Translations under genes and position numbers: made by a program
The notes under the pieces: model-generated
What the model was told of the DNA's origin: nothing
What the model saw: only the letters and a program-made list of their open reading frames with translations
Databases searched by the model: none
Assembly: GCA_965217195.1 (NCBI GenBank)
Contig: CBDCHL010000003.1
Coordinates: forward strand, 1-64,000
Source: UBA6623 sp965217195
GTDB taxonomy: Bacteria; Acidobacteriota; Terriglobia; Bryobacterales; UBA6623
Length of the DNA stretch: 64,000 bases
Direction: 5' to 3'
In this document: positions 27,760-35,715 of the stretch, one piece after another
How the letters are laid out: each line of letters starts with the position of its first letter
Position numbering within the stretch: position 1 is the first letter of the stretch

Positions 27760-28362
27760 ATGCCCGCGAAATTTCACGAAATGCTTTCCGTCCCGAGCCG
27801 TCTTCGGTGGGGGAACCGTCGCTGCGCATTCCCGTTTGTCGCCATGATCATGCTCGCCGCCGGAGCCCGGGCGGAGTTGCCCGACGGTCCGGGCAAGGCG
27901 GAAACCGCGAAACTCTGCATCGGCTGCCATGAGATCGGCAAATCGATTTCGTTGCGCCAGGACAAGAACGGCTGGAGCACCACCCTGGCCAAGATGGTCG
28001 GCTTCGGCATGAAAGGAACCGATCAGGAATTCCGCGCCGTGCTCGCCTATCTGGCCGAGCATTTCCCCGCCGATACTTTGCCCCCGCTCAACGTCAACAA
28101 AGCCAGAGCGATCCAGTTCGAGAGTCGGCTGTCGCTGAAACGGTCCGAAGCCGCCAAGATCATGCGCTACCGGCGCAAGAACGGCGACTTCCGTCCTGTC
28201 CAATCCCAGCGTAGGCGCGAGGTTTATCGCATCCCAATGTGCACGGGGGTGTGGGCAATGCGCTCTCCCCCGACCCTAAGGGGATCTGAACCCTCGAGAC
28301 CGTCAATATCTCGTCGTGATCGGCAGCACCCGCATTTAACTGGCGAGCGCCCGGCAGGCTGA
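27760..28362 (+). CDS. Mono-haem cytochrome c with helix-hairpin-helix tail, C-terminus altered
   Basis: Start ATG at 27760, 5 bases after the propeller gene. Hydrophobic export segment (FPFVAMIMLAAGARA) precedes one haem site, LCIGCHEIGKSISLRQ. A probable axial Met lies in KMVGFGMKGTDQEF. The stretch LPPLNVNKARAIQFESRLSL, then KRSEAAKIMRYRRKNGDF, is the helix-hairpin-helix seen in PQQ-system cytochromes, where LDDLKKVPG-like residues should follow. Instead the sequence turns basic and unrelated after NGDF (about 28190), so the tail is replaced. The haem domain itself is intact. It likely accepts electrons from the propeller protein. Confidence 0.75.
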   Translation: MPAKFHEMLSVPSRLRWGNRRCAFPFVAMIMLAAGARAELPDGPGKAETAKLCIGCHEIGKSISLRQDKNGWSTTLAKMVGFGMKGTDQEFRAVLAYLAEHFPADTLPPLNVNKARAIQFESRLSLKRSEAAKIMRYRRKNGDFRPVQSQRRREVYRIPMCTGVWAMRSPPTLRGSEPSRPSISRRDRQHPHLTGERPAG

Positions 28363-28382
28363 TCGGAGCGAAATCCCCGGAA

Positions 28383-28481
28383 TCACGGTCCGGTGGTTAG
28401 TGTCGACCTGGGCCTTCCGATACCCGAAAGGGCCGCGACCGTCACAAACAAAATGAACCCGAACAAAACACTGCTCCGCAT
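28383..28481 (-). CDS. Short signal-peptide-like ORF, probable 5' gene fragment
   Basis: A 32-codon minus-strand frame, MRSSVLFGFILFVTVAALSG onward, begins at the ATG at 28481 and has a very good AAGGAGGAG ribosome site 3 bases upstream. It reads as an export signal followed by a few residues and a TGA. The simplest view is the surviving start of a secreted-protein gene whose body was deleted. The rest of 28204-28534 shows no gene. Confidence 0.35.
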   Translation of the reverse strand: MRSSVLFGFILFVTVAALSGIGRPRSTLTTGP

Positions 28482-28534
28482 GCTCTCCTCCTTGCTCAGC
28501 GATTCAAAGTTCAGCCCGAACCAAGGCAATGCTG

Positions 28535-29140
28535 CTATCTTGTCAATTCCCGAATCTGAATATCTTTGAAGTGGACTTCAAGCGGCAGACCACTGTGAAG
28601 TTGCAGGGCAACGATGCCGCTTGCCGGAATGGTCGGGTCCAGTTCCTCGTAGTCAATCGCCGGGACTCCGTTTACTTCCATGGTGACGTGATTGCCCCGC
28701 GCGGTGATGACATATTCGTTCCAGCCGTCCTTGAGAATGGACGCCACGGCGGCCGGCGGAGCTTCGGCAAGGAATTTCCTGCGACGGGCCTCGTCGTAAA
28801 GATTCGCCCACCACCCTTCCGCAATGTCGACCTGATAACCCATCACCTCGTGGGATGCCGGCACCGCCTTGCTCCGAACTTGGATGCCGCTGTTGCCCTT
28901 CCCGTCGATCAGGCGGAAGGAAACCTTCAAGACGAAATCGGAGAAAGTGCGTCTGGTCCGGAGAAAGTCGCTATAACTCAGCCCGGGGGACTTGCCGATG
29001 ATCATTCCGTCTTGAGCCTGCCACAGACCCGGGGCATCCACCTCCCAGCGATCGAGATTCTTGCCGTTGAAGAGTGGAGAAAAACCCTCTTCGGCCAACA
29101 AGGGCAACGTTAGTAATAGACTAAAGATCCAAGGTATCAT
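28535..29140 (-). CDS. DUF1080 secreted protein
   Basis: About 201 residues from the ATG at 29140, which follows an AGGGGGGTC site and begins a signal peptide (MIPWIFSLLLTLPLLAEEG); a GTG at 29206 overlapping the upstream gene is less likely. The DUF1080 concanavalin-like domain fills the rest: FSPLFNGKNLDRWEVD, GLWQAQDGMIIGKSPG, FSDFVLKVSFRLIDGKGNSG, IQVRSKAVPASHEVMGYQVD, DGWNEYVITARGNHVTMEVN and LEVHFKDIQIREL. Related domains cleave 3-keto-glycosides or bind sugars. It lies directly downstream of an enolase-superfamily gene, so a sugar or sugar-acid pathway is plausible. Confidence 0.85.
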   Translation of the reverse strand: MIPWIFSLLLTLPLLAEEGFSPLFNGKNLDRWEVDAPGLWQAQDGMIIGKSPGLSYSDFLRTRRTFSDFVLKVSFRLIDGKGNSGIQVRSKAVPASHEVMGYQVDIAEGWWANLYDEARRRKFLAEAPPAAVASILKDGWNEYVITARGNHVTMEVNGVPAIDYEELDPTIPASGIVALQLHSGLPLEVHFKDIQIRELTR

Positions 29141-29202
29141 CGCTCTGACCCCCCTTTTTCGCCCGAACAGACTCTTGCCACGGGCTGCTAGGCGCAGCTT
29201 GG

Positions 29203-30321
29203 TCACGCTACGCGGTATTGCGCGATAGCTTCCTCGTCCAGTTCGACGCCGAGACCCGGTTCAGTCGGAATGTCGAGATACCCGTCGCGGGCGACGATCT
29301 TCTGCTTGGTCACGTAGTCCCGCAAAGTAGTCTCCTCCTCGGCGACGAATTCGAGGATGAATGAATTCGGGATCGAGTTGAGAAAGTGCAGAGCGGCGGC
29401 GACGTTGATATAGGTCGTGAAGCCGTGGTTGACCACGGGGATGCCTCGATCAACTGCAAGTGAGGCCACTTTCATAGCTTCGGTGAAGCCGCCGACGCGG
29501 GCTAGGTCGACCTGAATGATATCGACGCGGCCGCGGTCCATCAGCTCAATGAAAGACGAACGGTTGCTTTCCTCTTCTCCGGCGGCGATGCGAATGTCGG
29601 TGGCTTCGGCAAGCTTGCGGTAGCCCTCGTAGTCGTCGGGCAGCAGCGGCTCCTCGATCCAAAAAACGTCGTATTCCGCAAACGCCCGAGCGCGCCGAAT
29701 CGCCGTCTTGGCGTCCCATGCGAGACCCGCGTCGATCAGCAAGTCGATGTCGTCGCCGAGCCCCTTACGGGCTTCGCGGACCAGCGCGATATCGGTTTTC
29801 TCGTCCTCGCCCATCGGCTCCCAGCCGAACTTGACCGCCGTGAAACCGCGGTCGCGGAAGCGCTCCGCGAGTTCTCTGGTCTTGGCGGGGGTAGGTCCCC
29901 AAAGCATGCTCGCGTAAGGACGGATCTTCTTGTGAAACCCGCCGCCGAGCAGTTTCCAGATAGGCTGCCCGAGAGCCTTGCCCTTAATGTCCCATAGCGC
30001 CAAATCGATGCCGCTGATGGCGTGAAAGCCGACCCCGCGACGGCCTCCATAGGTATTGTTGCGGTACATCTTGTACCAGAGGCGCTCGGTCTCGAAAGGG
30101 TCTTCGCCGAGGACAAGCTCGCGCAGCCCGCAAGTCACGCTGTGGGAATAGGGCCCCTCGATCGCGCCTTTCACGGCGAGCGGCGCGGAGTCGACTTCGC
30201 CGATGCCGGTTATCCCGGCGTCGGTCGAGACTTTGACGATCAGGGCGTCCTGGCCGCTGTCGCATTGCTGCTTGACATCGGGAAGACGTAGGTAAATAGC
30301 TTCAACGTCGGTGATCTTCAT
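29203..30321 (-). CDS. Mandelate racemase/muconate lactonizing enzyme family dehydratase
   Basis: About 372 residues from MKITDVEAIYLRLPD (ATG at 30321); an in-frame ATG at 30360 adds 13 residues next to the IS1380 end. Enolase-superfamily features: N-terminal capping domain, then a barrel with the catalytic Lys in GFTAVKFGWEP. Metal ligands are Asp in DLLIDAGLAWD, Glu in VFWIEEPLLPDD and Glu in IAAGEEESNRS. The Asp/His pair is in IIQVDLARVGG and VVNHGFTTYINVAAALHF. This pattern fits the MR subgroup, mostly sugar-acid dehydratases or racemases; the exact substrate is not predictable. It probably shares a transcript with the DUF1080 gene 62 bases downstream, and its promoter may come from the IS1380 end. 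Confidence 0.87.
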   Translation of the reverse strand: MKITDVEAIYLRLPDVKQQCDSGQDALIVKVSTDAGITGIGEVDSAPLAVKGAIEGPYSHSVTCGLRELVLGEDPFETERLWYKMYRNNTYGGRRGVGFHAISGIDLALWDIKGKALGQPIWKLLGGGFHKKIRPYASMLWGPTPAKTRELAERFRDRGFTAVKFGWEPMGEDEKTDIALVREARKGLGDDIDLLIDAGLAWDAKTAIRRARAFAEYDVFWIEEPLLPDDYEGYRKLAEATDIRIAAGEEESNRSSFIELMDRGRVDIIQVDLARVGGFTEAMKVASLAVDRGIPVVNHGFTTYINVAAALHFLNSIPNSFILEFVAEEETTLRDYVTKQKIVARDGYLDIPTEPGLGVELDEEAIAQYRVA

Positions 30322-30364
30322 CGGGAGCGGGGAGTCCCTCCTCGGCAAGGGTGAGTTCATATTA

Positions 30365-31580
30365 CCAGGATTTCCGATTTGGCTCCTCTGACGGCACGAG
30401 TCTACACCCTCACCCGGCGAAGCGCAACCATTTCTTCACCCGGAAGAGAGCGGCGGCTGAGGCGGCACCGATCGAGCCCCCTTCTTGCCCCTCATGGGGG
30501 CTGATCCGCCGCTGCGAAGGCAATTTCGCAGACACCCCTCCGAGCTTCCGTCCTCAGTACTCAGATTTCGCATGCGCCAAGTGCGGTGCTACCCGCCCGG
30601 CACAGGCAACGCCCAGATCCGGCCCAGCATGTCACCGAACAGCTTGCGGTTGAGATGCCCGTCGGCCAGGAGCAGCCAGTAATACCGAGCATGCTTGACC
30701 AGCCGTCCGCCCGTCTTCATCAGCCGCTGTTGCAAGCTCGTCAGCGACCAGCTCTTGATCCGTTGCGGCAGCCCGAGCCTCCGCCATAGGTTCCCCAGGT
30801 TATAGGCCAGCACGCTCAGTTGCAGTCGCACTTCGTTGGCCCGGAAGCGATGACACGACAACCGCGTCCAGTGCGTGGCCTGTTTGCCTTCTTTGATCCA
30901 CTGCTCGGCCGTCCCGCGCTTGTTGTAGAACCGCACCAGCGAACGACTCGGCAGGGTCATGTTGGTCACCAAGAAGCCAGGTCGCGCAAACAGCTCACCG
31001 GGGTGATGCTCCACTTTGGCGACGATCCGGCGGGGTTTGAACCAGCTCTCCGCCTGATAGCGGAAACTCTTGTAGCGCACCAGCGGTTTCGCGCTGGGCC
31101 TGCCCGGCGGCCGGAACAAGATGTCGGCGATCTCCCACTCCAGCTTCTTGTTGGCCGGGATGCGAATGACGTAGTCCACTCCGCGATCCTCCAACGCCTC
31201 GTAGATCTCCGGCTTGGCGAAGGCGGCGTCGGCGCGGAACGTCACTCGCTTGCCTTCTCCGTGTTGGCGCTCGATCTCGGGCAGTAGCAGTTCGTCCCAG
31301 TCCTCGGCGCTGGACACGTTGCCCGCTCGCAGCTTCGCCGCCAGACAGTCGCCGTGCTGGTTGAACAGCAGCAGCGGGTGATAGCAGACGGACTCAAAGT
31401 GGCCGTTGTAGGCACTGCCCTCTTGTTGGCCGTGGACCGGGCTTTCGGTGGAGTCCATGTCCAGAACGACCCGCGCGGAGTCGTCGAACGCCTCCGCTTG
31501 CCCGACCAGCTCTCGGTTCAGCGCCATCAGCCCCAGCAGGTTCTCTTCGCTCGCCAGCATCTCCGTCTCGAAGCCGTGCA
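30365..31580 (-). mobile_element. IS1380-family element 3, 5'-truncated
   Basis: Transposase from FETEMLASEENLLGLMALNR (near 31575) to the stop at 30589. DDE positions are visible: Asp in RVVLDMDSTESPVHG, Asp in RADAAFAKPEIYEALED, and Glu in GTAEQWIKEGKQATHW. The N-terminal roughly 100 codons and the left end are lost; the break joins a CRTAC1-type gene fragment at 31580/31581. The right terminal repeat is CCAGGATTTCCGATTTGG (plus strand) at 30365-30382. It is closely similar to remnant 1 over the whole right end. An enolase-superfamily gene starts 44 bases outside it. Confidence 0.9.
30399..30427 (-). promoter_or_regulatory. Putative outward promoter in the IS1380 right end 3
   Basis: On the minus strand TTGCGC (30427-30422), 17 bases, then TAGACT (30404-30399), directed at the enolase-superfamily gene. 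It is the same arrangement as at 22103-22131. Confidence 0.45.
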
Positions 31581-32021
31581 GGGGCCTTCCAGGTGCCCCT
31601 GGCCGCCCGCGGCGCGGCCTTCGGTGACCTGAACAACGACGGGCGGCCGGATATCGTCGTCAGTAGGCTGGACGGCCCGGCGATGGTCCTACGCAACGCC
31701 GGCCGGCCGCAGAACCACTGGCTACTGGTCAACACCGTGGGCACGCGCAGCAACCGGGATGGAATCGGGGCCACGCTGCGCCTGGTGTCGGGCTCCGGAC
31801 GCGAGCAGCGCGCCTTTGTGAGCACTGCCGGCAGCTACCTATCCTCCAACGACAGGCGCGCCCACTTCGGCCTGGGGCGCGAGCGGACCATTCGCCTGCT
31901 GGAGATCACCTGGCCCAGCGGAGTCGTGCAGCGGCTGGAAGGAGTCCAGCCCAACCAGATCCTGACGGTGCGCGAACCGGAACGCACGGAATCGGCTCCT
32001 CCACAGCCCGGTACCGATTGA
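31581..32021 (+). pseudogene. CRTAC1-type protein, C-terminal fragment
   Basis: The frame enters from the IS1380 break and reads VPLAARGAAFGDLNNDGRPD, one last FG-GAP blade, then the ASPIC/UnbV domain (NRDGIGATLRLVSGSG, AHFGLGRERTIRLLEITWPS). It stops at 32021. Start, signal and about four fifths of the protein are missing. It resembles the C-terminus of the gene at 9797-11560 at roughly 60 percent identity by eye, so it is a paralogue and not part of the recent duplication. Confidence 0.85.
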
Positions 32022-32347
32022 CCGGATGTCCTTAGGGCACGTGCACCTTGCGGCCCGGGACAGGCGACGGCATCTAGAAAGTTAAGAGACTGAAAATAAA
32101 AACTTGCGGGGGGGCACCAGGGGGTGCTTCGAAGCCATCAACTGTTGGCGACCCAATCGTAACTCCTGTGGGTCTGTAAATACTACATCTAGCTCAGCCT
32201 CGTTAAAGGGGTCGTGGTAGGCCTTCTAACCCAAAGTCCTGAACCAGACGACGCTGATTCTGATTCCTGGGCAAAACCGACAAGACAAACTGCTACTCCA
32301 GTTTCAAATACACTTGGAAACCCTCGGTGCCCGCTCAGTCATGAGCC
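32022..32347. other. Intergenic stretch before the right arm, no gene seen
   Basis: No coding signal. It contains a 33-base motif (32134-32166) that matches 48979-49011 at 29 positions. The stretch ends at the inverted-repeat border. Confidence 0.5.
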
Positions 32348-32355
32348 ACCAAATT

Positions 32356-33753
32356 CTACGCAAACAGCGGTTCCACTTCTCCTACATCCAGAAAAGTAGT
32401 TCCTGAGACAGGCTCTAAGTACTCGAAGGCACGCCCTGAGGGCGTGTTCGTTATTTTCTTGCTCCAGTCGATGCCCAGCGCCGAATACATGGTCGCGGCG
32501 ACGTCTTCGGTGTAAATAGAGCGCTTCTTATTCCAACCGGGATCCACTACCTTCCCACCCGTTTCGTCTGTCGCGCCAATAATTCGGCCGCCCTTCACCC
32601 CGCCGCCGGCGAAGATCGTGGTCGACGCGAACCGGTGGTGGTCACGACCCTTGTTAACAGTCAGATCCCTCACCGTACGACCAAACTCGCCCATGCAAAC
32701 GATTAAAGTCTTGTCCAGCAGTCGGGCGCCGTCTTTGGTTTGCCGTCGGCTCAGATCGGTCAGGAGACTGGCGAAGGCCGCATCCAGCTGCTGTGACATC
32801 GTGTATTGGTTCGATGGCTTAGTTTTGTCGTAGATGTCCGCGTGGAAATCCCAATTATTGTGTGAAATGAACACATAGCGCGTGCCGGCCTCTGCGGCGA
32901 TCAGGTTGCGAGCCAGGATGCAAGCATCGCCCAGCGGCGAGCCGCCATAGTCCGTGCGCTCGTCCTCTTTGAGCTGCAAGATGTCACCGATCCCCGGAGC
33001 GACCATCATCGAGTGTGCGCCCGCGTAATGGGATTGATACTCCTCGATCGGTCGCGACGGGACCCCCTGAGCAGTATGACCGTCGTGTTCCAATTTGCGG
33101 AGCAAGCTCCATCGCCTGTCGAAGATTTGGCGGTCGCTATCGGGCACCACAAAGTCGAGACCTGCCTTCGTGTCCAGCGTGAGAGGGTTATATTTGGGAT
33201 CCAGGCAGCCGGCTCCGATGATGCCCGAGCCGCCCCCTGCCCCATAGTTCATGGACACAAACGGGGGCAAAAAGTCGGTTGATTTGCGACGCGCCGCCAT
33301 TTCGTATGCAATCACCGCTCCTACGGATGGCATCTCATTACGGCGTGCGGGACTAATTGGATGCGCCACTTGCAGGTAGAAATGTGCTCGAGAGTGGCCC
33401 GCTTCCCAAGCCTCCACGGAACGCACGATCGCTACATCGTCCAGTTTTTCCGACAATCGTGGGAAAAGGCCGTAGGGCAGCTTGAGCGACCCGCCCTTCA
33501 TGGTGCGCAGGTCGAAATCAGGTGGTGTCCAGGGTCCTTCTTTGAAGTCAAAACTGTCGATTTGACTGGGCCCGCCGTTCAGAAAAAGAAAAATACAATA
33601 CTCCGCTGTGCCGCGAAGCCGCAAGTTGGTCGAGGCCCGGACATTCAAGGGCCGCAACATCGGCAGAAGATAGAAGCACGACGCGCCGGCGGAGCCGAAA
33701 CGAAGAAAACCGCGCCGTGTCAGCCTGGGCACGCTGCTCTCGATTTCTCTCAT
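32356..33753 (-). CDS. DUF1501 protein, Tat-exported (right copy)
   Basis: 465 residues, identical to the protein at 8443-9840: twin-arginine signal TRRGFLRFGSAG, FLNGGPSQIDSFD and MGEFGRT motifs of the phosphatase/sulfatase-like DUF1501 family. Here the gene is not overlapped by a complete CRTAC1 gene; only the last 17 codons of such a frame remain on the plus strand (32348-32399). It lies 16 bases downstream of the DUF1549/DUF1553 copy. Two identical copies could raise dosage or allow gene conversion between arms. Confidence 0.92.
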   Translation of the reverse strand: MREIESSVPRLTRRGFLRFGSAGASCFYLLPMLRPLNVRASTNLRLRGTAEYCIFLFLNGGPSQIDSFDFKEGPWTPPDFDLRTMKGGSLKLPYGLFPRLSEKLDDVAIVRSVEAWEAGHSRAHFYLQVAHPISPARRNEMPSVGAVIAYEMAARRKSTDFLPPFVSMNYGAGGGSGIIGAGCLDPKYNPLTLDTKAGLDFVVPDSDRQIFDRRWSLLRKLEHDGHTAQGVPSRPIEEYQSHYAGAHSMMVAPGIGDILQLKEDERTDYGGSPLGDACILARNLIAAEAGTRYVFISHNNWDFHADIYDKTKPSNQYTMSQQLDAAFASLLTDLSRRQTKDGARLLDKTLIVCMGEFGRTVRDLTVNKGRDHHRFASTTIFAGGGVKGGRIIGATDETGGKVVDPGWNKKRSIYTEDVAATMYSALGIDWSKKITNTPSGRAFEYLEPVSGTTFLDVGEVEPLFA

Positions 33754-33769
33754 AAACAGTCTTCCTATC

Positions 33770-35641
33770 CTAGTGATTAAAAAGAAACTCGGTCTTGTTC
33801 AGCAGACTCCACACCAGATCTTCAGCGCCCGCCTCCCGGTATTGTTCAATCTGCGTGACCCCAATACGTTGCTCGCCCGCCGTCGGGAATCTGCCCAAGG
33901 CCGCCAAAAATAACTCTTCCACGATGGCCTCATTACTCTTCAATGGCTCCGCTTTGAGGAGTTCCTTCAAGCGTCCCTTGTCTGCCTGTACGCGCTCCTT
34001 GACCAATCCGCTGTTGAGGAGCACGGAAGCCTGCACCATCGAACCCGAGTTACTCTTCTCACCCTGATCGCGGTTGCTCTGGCCGAAACCGGCCAGAAAC
34101 GTTTTTACTTCGCCTTCTAAGTCGGACGGACCTCTCGTTTGCATGGCGTACTTCACTTTTTGGTCCGTCCCTCGGACGGGAAGATCAACAAACACCCCCG
34201 TGGTTTCCGACATCGCATCATAAAGCTGCTCGGCCGATAGGCGCCTGACATAGTGCCGGGCGAAGTAAGACGCGTAGGCGGGTTTCCATTCTCCGTGAAA
34301 TTGACAAGAGAGCTGATAAGCGCTCGATTTCGCAATCAGTTTGATGATGTAGCGAAGGTTATAGTTGTGATCCACGAAATCGCGCGCCAAAGCGTCCAAG
34401 AGCTCCGGGTGCGTGGGCTGGATCGTCCACGGTTCAGGCGGAGGATTCTTTGGATCTTGCCGATCCAAATCAAATTCCATGGGGGGATCTACAATACCAA
34501 CCCCCATCAGTTCCGACCAAAGGAGGTTCACTGTGGCACGCGCGAACTGGGGGTGGGAGGTGAGCATCCGGGCGTAAGCGTGGCGCAGGGGCTCCTCCGC
34601 TCTTGCTGTTTGCCCGGCAAGCAGAAACTTGGGCGTCGTGTCGGCCTGGTAGCGTCCCACCCGCTTGACGCTCCGATACTTCAGGTCGTACCGATGAGGG
34701 GCCTCTTGGACCGGGAATTCCTGGCCAATCCCAAATCCCCGGAAAATTCGGATACCACCGAAGAAGGATGCATGACGCCAGAACTGATCTCGCTCGGTCC
34801 GGGCTAGGAAAAGGTTGATCTTCTCCAGATGATCCTTTCCGTCGTGGCACGAGACACACTCCAGATTCACACCCAAGAAATACTTGCTGGAGCTGATGGC
34901 AATGTCTTCGATGGTGTCTTCGTGGTTAATCGCCAGGCCGTCGGAATCATCAGCGTGATTCCGCGCCAAAAAGTTGCTGGGCCCCGACTCCCAGTTGGAG
35001 CGAGCCGTGGCGGTGAGCATCTCTGTGACCAGCTGATTGTAGGGAAGATTTAAGAGCAGGGAGGTGTTGATGTAATCCCAGAATAGATTTCTCCCTTTGG
35101 CACCTAGCTCGGGCAACCCATTCCGAAACAAGTCAGAGAAGAAATATGTCCAGCGATCCAGGAAGCGATGGGTTGGATGGGGTATGGCTCCCGGATCGAC
35201 TTTAGCGTCGGTCAGCTCATCAATCACCTTGGCCCGCTTGTCGGGACCGGAGTCCGCCACAAACTCACGGACCCGTTCCGGCTCCGGCAAGCGCCCGGTC
35301 AAGTCAAGAGAGACTCTTCGAAGGAACTCTTCATCCGAGGACAGGTCGGCATGAGGGATGCCGTCGCCCTCCATCTTGCCGAAGATGAAGTCGTCGATAT
35401 AATTGTTTCGTGGAATGGGTCCCGCTGACCGGCTGACGTGCGGCAAGCGGGCGGTGACCTCGCTGGTCACTTGGTCTAAATCCACCCGTGCGGACCCGGT
35501 AGGGTCTTCCGAGTGCTTCGCCGGTTTCTTGGTCCCGGCCTGGTCTTTCTTGGAGCCGCTATCAGCCGCGTTGCCGAGCAGCAAGGCCGAGGCCAGCAAC
35601 GCCAGGCTCACCAACGACAAGCTCTTCATCCCATAGATCAT
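33770..35641 (-). CDS. DUF1549/DUF1553 secreted protein (right copy)
   Basis: Identical to the protein at 6555-8426, with signal peptide, DUF1549 including CVSCH, and DUF1553. Start chosen at the ATG at 35641 for the same reasons. The upstream gap of 74 bases to the TonB receptor contains a short AGAATGATCTA duplication (once about 17 bases before the start and once at it), present in both arms. The conserved receptor-DUF1549/1553-DUF1501 order suggests one transcriptional unit. Confidence 0.9.
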   Translation of the reverse strand: MIYGMKSLSLVSLALLASALLLGNAADSGSKKDQAGTKKPAKHSEDPTGSARVDLDQVTSEVTARLPHVSRSAGPIPRNNYIDDFIFGKMEGDGIPHADLSSDEEFLRRVSLDLTGRLPEPERVREFVADSGPDKRAKVIDELTDAKVDPGAIPHPTHRFLDRWTYFFSDLFRNGLPELGAKGRNLFWDYINTSLLLNLPYNQLVTEMLTATARSNWESGPSNFLARNHADDSDGLAINHEDTIEDIAISSSKYFLGVNLECVSCHDGKDHLEKINLFLARTERDQFWRHASFFGGIRIFRGFGIGQEFPVQEAPHRYDLKYRSVKRVGRYQADTTPKFLLAGQTARAEEPLRHAYARMLTSHPQFARATVNLLWSELMGVGIVDPPMEFDLDRQDPKNPPPEPWTIQPTHPELLDALARDFVDHNYNLRYIIKLIAKSSAYQLSCQFHGEWKPAYASYFARHYVRRLSAEQLYDAMSETTGVFVDLPVRGTDQKVKYAMQTRGPSDLEGEVKTFLAGFGQSNRDQGEKSNSGSMVQASVLLNSGLVKERVQADKGRLKELLKAEPLKSNEAIVEELFLAALGRFPTAGEQRIGVTQIEQYREAGAEDLVWSLLNKTEFLFNH

Positions 35642-35715
35642 TCTAGCACCCACCGTAGATCATTCTCGCACGCAGGTAAGATCGAACGTTGGGGTACCCA
35701 CTGCCCCGTGAGAAA

